From Serratia fonticola (GTDB lineage Bacteria > Pseudomonadota > Gammaproteobacteria > Enterobacterales > Enterobacteriaceae), in NCBI RefSeq assembly GCF_001006005.1, contig NZ_CP011254.1:3162001-3226000 (forward strand): 64,000 nucleotides of DNA, read 5' to 3'. Shown here piece by piece: positions 1 through 7,194 of the stretch. Both the position numbers and the translations under genes were made by a program. The notes below the pieces were generated by a model that worked only from the letters and a program-made list of their open reading frames with translations, was not told where the DNA came from and made no database searches. Numbering within the stretch: position 1 is the first letter of the stretch; the number at the start of each line of letters is the position of its first letter.

Positions 1-692
1 TTACTGATGTCGTCGAAAGGTTGAGGTTGCCAAAAAGCACCGTTTCGCGTCTGCTACAAACGATGGAAAGCCAGGGGCTTTTAGAGCGGGATCCGCAAAG
101 CCGTCAGTACCATATTGGCTATCTGCTGCTTGGGGTGGCCAGCCATTATCTTTCCACTCCGCTGGTGGAAAGTGCCACGGCGGCGATGATGCAGCTTAAT
201 CAGTTAACCTTCTGTACCGGCTATATATCGATGTTGGAGGGGCGGGAGAATTGGGTGATGCGTACGCTGCCTGGCCGCCATTTTTTGCAGGTGGTGACAC
301 CGGTGGGGGCCAGTTCGCCAGCGGCAGAAACCTCTGTGGGGCGCGCGATACTTGCGCGAGAAAGTGATGAGCAGGTGCGTGAGCGGTTTGCTGCTGGCTA
401 CCAGGTCGCTTCGGCAAACTCTCCAAAAACGCTGGAGGCGTTGCTGCAAAAGTTGGCAACCATCCGGCAGCAGGGCTGGTCATTGGCCCGTAACGAAACG
501 CTGCCGGGTATCAGTTCATTGGCAACCTCGGTGATGAATAAGCACCGCAGTGAGACGGTGGGATTATGTCTTTCTTTCCCCTCACAAGCCGAGGATCAGC
601 CTTATTCTCCCCAGGTGCTTGAGGCATTAATGACGGTTTCCCGACAACTGGCAGAAAAACTCGGTGATGACTATTGGCAAGAGATCAAATAG
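1..692 (+). CDS. IclR-family transcriptional regulator (5' end outside window)
   Basis: The frame is open to the left edge, so the start lies upstream; the TTG at 21 is internal. The first visible residues (TDVVERLRLPKSTVSRLL) are the recognition part of an IclR winged helix-turn-helix. The remaining ~200 residues have the layout of the IclR effector domain, including the late RNETLPGISSLAT stretch and GLCLSFP. IclR proteins usually repress a neighbouring catabolic or uptake operon and release DNA on binding a small metabolite. The next genes on the same strand encode an OPT transporter and a DUF1177 protein, so this is inferred to be their local regulator. The ligand cannot be told from sequence. 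Confidence 0.9.
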   Translation, partial: TDVVERLRLPKSTVSRLLQTMESQGLLERDPQSRQYHIGYLLLGVASHYLSTPLVESATAAMMQLNQLTFCTGYISMLEGRENWVMRTLPGRHFLQVVTPVGASSPAAETSVGRAILARESDEQVRERFAAGYQVASANSPKTLEALLQKLATIRQQGWSLARNETLPGISSLATSVMNKHRSETVGLCLSFPSQAEDQPYSPQVLEALMTVSRQLAEKLGDDYWQEIK

Positions 693-822
693 CTCACCGT
701 AAACCGGCTTTATTAGCGCGCCAACACCAGGGCATGTCGCTGATTAGTTAATAGCAGAGGGAGTTATTCTGCCATTAATGTGGTGTGGCCAAGGCAGGCA
801 CTAAATAATTTATTTCACCGCG

Positions 823-847
823 TAGAGTTTCGAATAATGGAACTCTA
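823..847. promoter_or_regulatory. Inverted repeat, candidate operator of the OPT operon
   Basis: TAGAGTT and AACTCTA form a perfect 7-bp inverted repeat around an 11-bp spacer, 64 bp before the transporter start. Its size and place suit a dimeric regulator such as the IclR protein encoded upstream. No binding data; assignment is inference. Confidence 0.4.
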
Positions 848-910
848 TCGGAAATCCGTGTCCGAAATATTATTTTTGCCATTTAGCAGGGATATTCACA
901 GGGTGGATTT

Positions 911-2479
911 ATGAAACCAGAGACAACGAGTAATCCATTGAAAGATATCGGTACTCTACTGGTGATGGTGCTGTTATCCATCGTCGGGGCGATAATTGGC
1001 GTACAGTTGATCACCACCTTGGGCGTGACGCCCAATACTTCGATTATCGGTGCGCTGATCGCCATGCTGCTGGCACGGATCCCGCTGCGCATGTTCCAAC
1101 GCTATCGTTCGACACATACCCAGAATCTGGCCCAAACAGTAATCTCCTCAGCTACTTTCGGCGCGGCCAATAGCCTGCTGATGCCGATTGCCGTGCCTTA
1201 TGTCATGGGGCAACCGCAATTGATCCTGCCGATGTTTTGCGGCGTAGCGGCGGCGATGCTACTGGATGCTTACCTGCTGTACCGGATGTTTGACACTAAA
1301 GTGTTCCCGGCGGCAAATGCCTGGCCCCCAGGAGTCGCGGCGGCGGAGGCTATCAAGGCTGGTGACCGTGGTGGTAAACAGGCCTGGTTGCTGGTTGTCG
1401 GCGTTGTTGTGGGGATTGCAGGCTCCATGTTGAAGATCCCCATGGCGGCCTTCGGTACCGCATTTATTGGCAATATCTGGGCGCTGAGCATGTTCGGTGT
1501 TGGCCTGCTGCTGCGCGCTTATGGCCAGCCGCTGACCGGTGTCGATATCAATGCGCACTATATTCCGCACGGCGTGATGGTCGGTGCCGGGCTGGTGGCA
1601 TTGATCCAGGTGGTACAGGTGATCCGCAACAAAAATCAAAGTTCGACATCGACCTATACCCAACCTGACAGCGAAGTACGCAAAGCCTTGGGTCTGGGGG
1701 CTGTCGGATATATCGTGATTGCCGGGATGCTGGCTTTGGGAGGCGGGTTATACAGCGAAATGTCGCTGACCATGCTGGTGTTGTTTGTCATCTATGCCGC
1801 GTTTGCTGCCTTTGTACATGAATTGATCGTCGGCATTGCGGCGATGCATTCCGGCTGGTTTCCGGCATTTGCGGTGGCGTTGATCACGCTGATCGTTGGG
1901 ATCATGCTTGGTTTCCCTCCTCTGGCGCTGTGCATTCTCACCGGTTTTACCGCAGCGACCGGGCCGGCGTTTGCCGATATGGGGTTCGATCTGAAAGCCG
2001 GCTTTATCCTGCGGGGTCACGGTAAGGATTTACAGCAGGAGTTGCTGGGGCGACGTATTCAGCTGATTGCCGCCATGATTGCTTTTGTGATCGCCATTCC
2101 CGTGGTTTATCTCTCTTACACCAGCTATTTCCTGCAGGAGTTGATCCCACCGGTGGCCCGGGTATACGCCAAAACCATTGAGGCAGGAGCCCAGCCCGGT
2201 ATTGCGTCCAGCCTGCTGATTTGGGCTATACCAGGCGCGATAGTGCAGTTTATTGGGGGGCCTAAACGCCAGCTCGGGGTGCTACTTGCGACAGGTTTGC
2301 TGATTAATAATGCCTTGGCAGGATGGGCGGTGCTTGCCGGTATCGCGCTGCGCATTCTGATCATCAAACGCTGGGGGGATAAAGGCCGCGCGCCGATGGA
2401 GATCATGGCTGCCGGGTTTATTGCCGGTGACGCGCTATACAACTTCTTCAACTCGATTTTTTCCAGCAAGGGAAAATAA
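911..2479 (+). CDS. OPT/YSL-family membrane transporter
   Basis: This 522-residue protein is very hydrophobic, with roughly a dozen or more membrane segments. It has the family-like conserved blocks VFPAANAWPPGVAAAEAIKAG (about 132-152) and ATGPAFADMGFDLKAGF. The OPT (oligopeptide transporter) family imports peptides, siderophore-metal chelates or modified amino acids by proton symport across the inner membrane. The ATG at 911 is preceded by a GGG-rich weak Shine-Dalgarno sequence. The DUF1177 gene follows 60 bp downstream on the same strand, an association known from other proteobacteria. The substrate is unknown; a peptide or amino-acid derivative is inferred from the family. Confidence 0.8.
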   Translation: MKPETTSNPLKDIGTLLVMVLLSIVGAIIGVQLITTLGVTPNTSIIGALIAMLLARIPLRMFQRYRSTHTQNLAQTVISSATFGAANSLLMPIAVPYVMGQPQLILPMFCGVAAAMLLDAYLLYRMFDTKVFPAANAWPPGVAAAEAIKAGDRGGKQAWLLVVGVVVGIAGSMLKIPMAAFGTAFIGNIWALSMFGVGLLLRAYGQPLTGVDINAHYIPHGVMVGAGLVALIQVVQVIRNKNQSSTSTYTQPDSEVRKALGLGAVGYIVIAGMLALGGGLYSEMSLTMLVLFVIYAAFAAFVHELIVGIAAMHSGWFPAFAVALITLIVGIMLGFPPLALCILTGFTAATGPAFADMGFDLKAGFILRGHGKDLQQELLGRRIQLIAAMIAFVIAIPVVYLSYTSYFLQELIPPVARVYAKTIEAGAQPGIASSLLIWAIPGAIVQFIGGPKRQLGVLLATGLLINNALAGWAVLAGIALRILIIKRWGDKGRAPMEIMAAGFIAGDALYNFFNSIFSSKGK

Positions 2480-2539
2480 CGCCGTACCTGCAATTGCGGG
2501 AGGCATAAACCTATCAGGCAACATTTGCGAGGGATTAAC

Positions 2540-3469
2540 ATGAGTTTGCAACAAACGCTGCAGGTCTTTGAGCTGATTGATAATGCCTATGTCAAAGGGC
2601 AGGACGTGGTCGATCTGTTTACCCATTACCCGTTGGTCAAGGCCAGCACTCATCGTGTCAGCGGTGAGAAGGGCACCACGGATTTTGTCCGCATCGAGAT
2701 CCCTGGCAGTGCAGGCAAGCAATCCGGTGGTGATGCGCCAACGTTGGGCATTATTGGCCGGTTGGGCGGCATTGGAGCTAGGCCCACGCGCATAGGATTG
2801 GTATCAGACGGTGACGGGGCGATTGCGGCGATCGCCAGTGCGCTAAAGCTGGCAGAAATGCAGCGCAAAGGTGACGTTCTGCCTGGTGACGTGGTGATCA
2901 CTACGCATATTTGCCCGAACGCACCCACTCGCCCACATGATCCGGTCGATTTTATGGATTCACCCATCGATGACGTTACGATGAATGATAACGAAGTGGT
3001 GCCGCAAGCCGATGCCATTTTGTCGATCGATACCACCAAGGGCAATCGTATTATCAACCACAAGGGCTATGCGCTGTCACCGACGGTGAAACAGGGCTAC
3101 ATCCTGCGGGTGTCGGAAGACCTTTTGCGTATCATGGAAATGACCAGTGGCCGCCCGGCAGTGACCTTCCCGATCACCATGCAGGATATTACGCCCTATG
3201 GTAATGACGTTCATCACCTCAACAGTATCCTGCAACCCTCAACCGCTACGGCAGCGCCTGTAGTAGGTGTGGCAATCTGTACTGAGTCGGTAGTGCCGGG
3301 CTGTGGCACCGGTGCCAGCCATGAGGTGGATATCGCGCTGGCGGTGAAATTTGCCGTTGAAGTGGCCAAAGAGTTTGGGCGTGGTACCTGCAACTTCTAC
3401 GATCCTGCTGAATATGACCGTCTGCTGGCGCTTTATGGCAGCCTGAGCCATTTTCAACAGCGGAAATAA
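2540..3469 (+). CDS. DUF1177 family protein
   Basis: This 309-residue soluble protein is recognised as DUF1177. Conserved-looking stretches are GIIGRLGGIGARPTRIGLVSD near residue 70, TTHICPNAPTRPHDPVDFMD near 125 and CTESVVPGCGTGASHEVDIA near 255. No signal peptide or membrane segment is visible. I chose the ATG at 2540 over the upstream TTG at 2525 because GAGGG lies at the right distance before it. The family's function is not established. Regular pairing with OPT transporters and IclR or AroM-type genes suggests it processes whatever the transporter brings in. His, Asp and Cys in the second and third blocks could bind metal, but that is a guess. Confidence 0.8.
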   Translation: MSLQQTLQVFELIDNAYVKGQDVVDLFTHYPLVKASTHRVSGEKGTTDFVRIEIPGSAGKQSGGDAPTLGIIGRLGGIGARPTRIGLVSDGDGAIAAIASALKLAEMQRKGDVLPGDVVITTHICPNAPTRPHDPVDFMDSPIDDVTMNDNEVVPQADAILSIDTTKGNRIINHKGYALSPTVKQGYILRVSEDLLRIMEMTSGRPAVTFPITMQDITPYGNDVHHLNSILQPSTATAAPVVGVAICTESVVPGCGTGASHEVDIALAVKFAVEVAKEFGRGTCNFYDPAEYDRLLALYGSLSHFQQRK

Positions 3470-3653
3470 CCGTGATGTCTGCCAGATTGAATGAGCTATA
3501 GGACGTCGAGTGATGGCCATCGAACTCATTGTTTGATCCCGCTCATGTTTTGCCGTGCGTAACGATCGCATTTCGCATCAAAAACCAGTGACAGACCCGG
3601 ATTCATCCCCCAATATGGAGATCCCTCAAAGATGATTACGCAGGTGCCAGTCT

Positions 3654-3944
3654 ATGCTGAAAGTGAACGAGTATTTTGCCGGGAAAGTGAAGTCTATCGG
3701 TTACGATAGTAGCAGCATCGGTCGTACCAGCGTCGGGGTGATGGAAGAGGGTGAGTACACCTTCGGTACCGCGCAACCGGAAGAGATGACGGTGATCACC
3801 GGGGCATTGAAAGTGCTGTTACCGGGCGCACCGGATTGGCAGGTGTTTACGCCAGGCGAGAAGTTCTTTGTGCCTGCGCAGAGTGAATTCAACGTTCAGG
3901 TTGCCGATGCGACGGCCTACCTGTGTCGTTATCTGAGTAAGTAA
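3654..3944 (+). CDS. ppnP: Pyrimidine/purine nucleoside phosphorylase PpnP
   Basis: This 96-residue protein matches the YaiE/PpnP (DUF1255) family in length and sequence, starting [17 protein letters not shown] and ending [10 protein letters not shown]. The fold is a small cupin-like beta barrel. The family catalyses phosphorolysis of several nucleosides to the free base and ribose 1-phosphate in the cytoplasm, a salvage reaction. The gene stands alone, 184 bp after DUF1177 and converging on rdgC. In E. coli yaiE lies close to rdgC, so the local context also fits. Two strong hairpins follow the stop codon. Confidence 0.93.
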   Translation: MLKVNEYFAGKVKSIGYDSSSIGRTSVGVMEEGEYTFGTAQPEEMTVITGALKVLLPGAPDWQVFTPGEKFFVPAQSEFNVQVADATAYLCRYLSK

Positions 3945-3957
3945 TCAGTCCAGTTTG

Positions 3958-4012
3958 GCCGGGGATGAAGATTTTCCCCGGCACTCCCCAGAGGGCGCAA
4001 CTTGTTGCGCCC
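3958..4012. terminator. Two tandem hairpins between convergent ppnP and rdgC
   Basis: GCCGGGGA/TCCCCGGC (3958-3982) is followed by GGGCGCAAC-TT-GTTGCGCCC (3993-4012) and a short T-rich tract. Placed between convergent stops, the pair probably terminates transcription from both sides. The second hairpin belongs to the dispersed palindrome group seen at other gene ends here. Confidence 0.6.
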
Positions 4013-4020
4013 CTTCTGTT

Positions 4021-4932
4021 TTAGCGCTGTGCTTCGCCACCCAAGGCTTCGATGGTGTTGCTGATCAAGGCCGCCAGTTCGCTGGTCATCAGGATAAAGT
4101 CGGCATCGAAACGCTGGGCAAAATCTTCACGGTCGATATCGTCGTTCTGATCGCGCAGGGTATCGGCAAACTTCAGGCGCTTGAGTGAGCCGTCGTCGGC
4201 CAGCACCAGTTGAATGCGTTCCTGCCAATCTACCGCCAGCTTGGTCACCAGCTTGCCAGCTTCGATATGCACGGCAATCTCGTCGCTGATCAGGTTCTGC
4301 TTCTTACAGCGGATCACCCCACCTTCCTCCAGAATAGCCTTCAGTTCGGCCTCATCCTGAATGATAAAGCCGGCTGGCAGTTCGCCGGAGCGGACCCATT
4401 CGGTCAGCGTCAGCTCGATCGGGCTTTCCATGGTCAAAGGTACCACCGGCAGAGAACCCAGGCTCTTACGCAGCAGCGCCAGCATATCTTCGGCACGCTT
4501 GGCGCTGGCGGCATCGACCATAATCAGATCGTTAACGGTATCGATCCACATATAGGTCTGGTTGAAGCGGCTGAAGGCGCGTGGCAGCAGGCTGTGCAGC
4601 ACTTCATCTTTCAGGGAGTCTTTCTCGGTTTTTTTCAGCTTGCGGTGCTGTTCGCCTTCCAGCTTTTCGATCTTGGCCTGTAGCTCTTGTTTCAGTACCG
4701 GAGAGGGCAGGATCTTCTCTTCTTTACGGGCGCAAATCATGATCTGGCCGTTAACCGCGTGCGTCAGCGCGTCGCTGTGAGAACCCATCGGGGAAACCCA
4801 GCCGGTTTTCGCCATGTCCTGGCTGCCGCATGGGGTGAAGGCAAAGGCGCTGAGCTGTTTTTCCATTTCATCCGCAGTTAGCGCAACGTCGCGGCTCAAA
4901 CGGTAAACCATCAAATTCTTAAACCACAGCAT
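4021..4932 (-). CDS. rdgC: Recombination-associated protein RdgC
   Basis: The 303-residue product equals the E. coli length when started at [12 protein letters not shown]; the longer reading with a GTG start adds 11 non-conserved residues. Recognisable parts are [15 protein letters not shown] near 35, [20 protein letters not shown] near 100 and the acidic C-terminal [17 protein letters not shown]. RdgC forms a ring-shaped dimer that encircles double-stranded DNA without sequence preference and restrains RecA and replication-associated recombination. It is divergent from mak across 240 bp, as in E. coli. Confidence 0.97.
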   Translation of the reverse strand: MLWFKNLMVYRLSRDVALTADEMEKQLSAFAFTPCGSQDMAKTGWVSPMGSHSDALTHAVNGQIMICARKEEKILPSPVLKQELQAKIEKLEGEQHRKLKKTEKDSLKDEVLHSLLPRAFSRFNQTYMWIDTVNDLIMVDAASAKRAEDMLALLRKSLGSLPVVPLTMESPIELTLTEWVRSGELPAGFIIQDEAELKAILEEGGVIRCKKQNLISDEIAVHIEAGKLVTKLAVDWQERIQLVLADDGSLKRLKFADTLRDQNDDIDREDFAQRFDADFILMTSELAALISNTIEALGGEAQR

Positions 4933-5172
4933 AATGTTATCCCAGGCTGGGCGTGCATTTGGCACGCAGATTCATCAAAAGCAGGGCGGCATAATAACGA
5001 ATTGACGCTGAAAAATCGCCTCATTCCCGCTGATTTGCGTCCGCTGCCGCGTTTCACACAGCCAGATAGGGGAATTGCCATTGGCGTCACATTCGGTGAG
5101 CGTGGCGTGAGCCGGGCTATGCGCTACACTGGGCGGCAAGTTTGTTGTCGTGCTGAATTGGGGAGAGAAATT

Positions 5173-6081
5173 GTGCGTATTGGTATCGATCTGGGTGGCA
5201 CTAAAATTGAAGTGATTGCATTGGCTAACGATGGGGCAGAGCTGTTCCGTCATCGCATTGCCACCCCTCGTCATGATTATCAGCTGACGCTAGAAGCTAT
5301 CTGCGGGCTGGTGACGCTGGCGGAGGAAAAAACCGGCCAGCAAGGCTCGGTGGGCGTGGGGATCCCCGGGACGCTGTCGCCCTTTACCGGCCTGGTAAAA
5401 AATGCCAACTCCACCTGGCTGAATGGTCAGCCGATGGATAAAGATCTTTCTGCCATGCTGCAACGCGAAGTGCGGCTAGCCAACGATGCCAACTGCCTGG
5501 CGGTATCGGAAGCCACCGATGGAGCCGCTGCCGGGAAAAAAACCGTGTTTGCGGTGATCATTGGCACCGGTTGTGGGGCTGGAGTTGCGATAAACGGCCA
5601 GGTGCATGCCGGGGGCAACGGCATTTCCGGCGAGTGGGGGCACAACCCGTTGCCGTGGCTGGATGAAGACGAACTGCGTTTTCGCGCCGAGGTGCCCTGT
5701 TACTGTGGTAAGCCTGGCTGTATTGAAACCTTTATCTCCGGGACCGGTTTCGCTACCGATTATGCGCGGCTGAGTGGTCAGGCGCTAAAAGGTCACGAAA
5801 TTATGGCGCTGGCTGCACAACAGGATGCGGTGGCAGAGTTAGCTGTTAAGCGTTACGAAATGCGGCTGGCGAAGTCTCTGGCTCACGTGATCAATCTGTT
5901 TGATCCCGATGTGATCGTCCTGGGCGGCGGCATGAGCAACGTGGAGCGGCTGTATCAAACGGTGCCGTCACTGGTGAAACCTTGGGTATTTGGTGGCGAG
6001 TGCGAAACTCCGATCCGCAAGGCAATACATGGTGATTCCAGCGGTGTGCGCGGCGCCGCCTGGCTATGGCCTCAGGTGTAA
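5173..6081 (+). CDS. mak: Fructokinase Mak (ROK family)
   Basis: The 302-residue ROK-family sugar kinase begins [11 protein letters not shown], the phosphate-binding loop of the ASKHA fold. It carries the ROK zinc motif CYCGKPGC (about residues 175-182) followed by ETFISG, and GTGCGAGV near 140. It phosphorylates fructose, and in the E. coli enzyme also mannose, with ATP in the cytoplasm. The GTG at 5173 is preceded by GGGGAGAG and gives the E. coli length exactly; the frame open back to 5002 is an upstream extension without support. The pair rdgC/mak is conserved in enterobacteria. Confidence 0.95.
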   Translation: MRIGIDLGGTKIEVIALANDGAELFRHRIATPRHDYQLTLEAICGLVTLAEEKTGQQGSVGVGIPGTLSPFTGLVKNANSTWLNGQPMDKDLSAMLQREVRLANDANCLAVSEATDGAAAGKKTVFAVIIGTGCGAGVAINGQVHAGGNGISGEWGHNPLPWLDEDELRFRAEVPCYCGKPGCIETFISGTGFATDYARLSGQALKGHEIMALAAQQDAVAELAVKRYEMRLAKSLAHVINLFDPDVIVLGGGMSNVERLYQTVPSLVKPWVFGGECETPIRKAIHGDSSGVRGAAWLWPQV

Positions 6082-6094
6082 CCAACCTTCGTAG

Positions 6095-6114
6095 GGGCGC
6101 AGCATGCTGCGCCC
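6095..6114. terminator. Palindromic terminator between convergent mak and the antiterminator gene
   Basis: GGGCGCAGCATGCTGCGCCC is a perfect 20-bp palindrome located between two convergent stop codons. It is the best-formed member of a dispersed repeat group in this window (also near 3993, 23452, 41401 and 47078). A terminator role is inferred from place and structure; there is no strong T-run. Confidence 0.55.
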
Positions 6115-6130
6115 GTTGTGAGCCCTTGTC

Positions 6131-6988
6131 TCACTCCTTAGGTGTGTAATCCTTTTCGCTTTCGCTGCGTACTCGCTCGATATGGATGGTCAGAAACAGC
6201 ATCTCTTCGCTGGTCAACTGGTGCTGGTAGCTCTTCTCGATGTGCTGGTTGATCTTGCCGGCACAGGCGAATGACTCACGGTATTTCTCCTTCACTACCT
6301 GATACAGCGAATCGTCCTCGCTGTTGACGTAATTCTTGCCTAACAGGCGCTGGGCAAAGAATTTCAGGTGGGTGACAAAGCGATGGTAGCTGAGCGATTC
6401 CTCGTTGTAGTCAAAACGGAAATGGTATTTGACGATATTGAGGATCTCCTGCATCACACGGGTGATATGCAGGGTGTTGTGCATTTCGTCATTGAGCTGC
6501 GCGTTGACCAGGTGCAAGGCGATAAAGCCAGCCTCGTCTTCCGGCAACGTAGTTTCCAGACGCTGGGCGATGATGGTCAGCGCCTCAAGCCCGATGGCAA
6601 ACTCGTTTGGATAGAGTTTCTTGATCTCCCACAGCAGTGCGTTCTTGATATCCAGCCCCTGCGCATGGCGTTGCAGCGCAAAATGGATATGGTCGGTCAG
6701 CGTGATGTAGACAATGTTATGCAGTTTCCCCGGCAGCCGCTCGCGGGCGAGGGTGATGATCTTGTCTGCGGTGGTCACACACGCCAGCGGGATCTCCGCC
6801 AGCAGTTCTTTGTAGCGTTCGCTCATTTCGCCACTGTTGAGGGTGAACACCTTTTCAATCAGGCTTTCATCCACACTTTCCCCGGCTTTCTTTTGAAAGC
6901 CAATGCCACGCCCCATAACCACCGTTTCTTCCTGATGGTCATTCAGCGTAATCACTACGTTATTATTGAGTATTTTAGCGATTTTCAT
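6131..6988 (-). CDS. BglG/LicT-family transcriptional antiterminator
   Basis: The 285-residue protein has the BglG layout. An N-terminal RNA-binding CAT domain (about 1-55, MKIAKILNNNVVITLNDH...MGRGIGF) is followed by two PTS regulation domains. Candidate phospho-histidines are H100/H102 (TDHIH) and H159 (FIALHLV) in PRD1, and H207 (FVTHLKF) plus the late LTIHIERV histidine in PRD2. Such proteins bind a hairpin in nascent mRNA and prevent termination when the cognate PTS sugar is present. I started at MKIAKI, after the leader terminator. No PTS permease or glycosidase is adjacent: the gene converges on mak and sbcC lies behind it. It probably acts on a target elsewhere as well as on its own leader. 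Confidence 0.92.
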   Translation of the reverse strand: MKIAKILNNNVVITLNDHQEETVVMGRGIGFQKKAGESVDESLIEKVFTLNSGEMSERYKELLAEIPLACVTTADKIITLARERLPGKLHNIVYITLTDHIHFALQRHAQGLDIKNALLWEIKKLYPNEFAIGLEALTIIAQRLETTLPEDEAGFIALHLVNAQLNDEMHNTLHITRVMQEILNIVKYHFRFDYNEESLSYHRFVTHLKFFAQRLLGKNYVNSEDDSLYQVVKEKYRESFACAGKINQHIEKSYQHQLTSEEMLFLTIHIERVRSESEKDYTPKE

Positions 6989-7011
6989 GGCTATTCCCGG
7001 CCCGCTGAAAA

Positions 7012-7053
7012 CGAAAAAACCCGACGTCCGGGAGCGATCCCGAAGGTCAGGTT
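7012..7053 (-). terminator. Leader terminator of the BglG-family gene
   Basis: On the minus strand an imperfect ~14-bp stem (CCTGACC...TCGGGA with TCCCGG...GTCGGG) is followed by TTTTTT, just before the antiterminator start codon. Its 5' arm shares AACCTGACC with the upstream RAT hairpin, so the two structures exclude each other, as in the bgl and licT leaders. Confidence 0.85.
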
Positions 7054-7079
7054 TTGCCTGTATGCACAGTGACAATCCT
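7048..7079 (-). promoter_or_regulatory. Ribonucleic antiterminator (RAT) site
   Basis: The minus-strand leader contains GGATTGTCACTG, then GCATACAGGCAAAACCT, nearly identical to the BglG/LicT RAT consensus (GGATTGTTACTG...GCAGGCAAAACCT). CTGT/ACAG closes a GCAT loop. This predicts that the BglG-type protein encoded directly downstream controls its own transcription. Recognised from the established consensus. Confidence 0.85.
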
Positions 7080-7136
7080 GTAATAATTATCATGATAACC
7101 GTTGTCGGCTTTGGCTCAATGCTTTTCAGCCTGTAC

Positions 7137-7155
7137 TGTCGCCGTGATCACACTT
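7137..7155 (-). promoter_or_regulatory. Possible CRP site upstream of the antiterminator leader
   Basis: Minus-strand TGTGATCACGGCGACA has a perfect left half-site (TGTGA) and a weak right half (CGACA instead of TCACA). A CRP site is expected for a PTS-linked gene, but this match is partial. Confidence 0.3.
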
Positions 7156-7194
7156 CTGGCCGTAGTTACCTCTTGACGTAAACCTCTGTCACGG

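Noticed and set aside
5002..5172. 57-codon N-terminal extension of mak
   Set aside because: The E. coli length and a GGGGAGAG site support the GTG at 5173; the extension has no family similarity.
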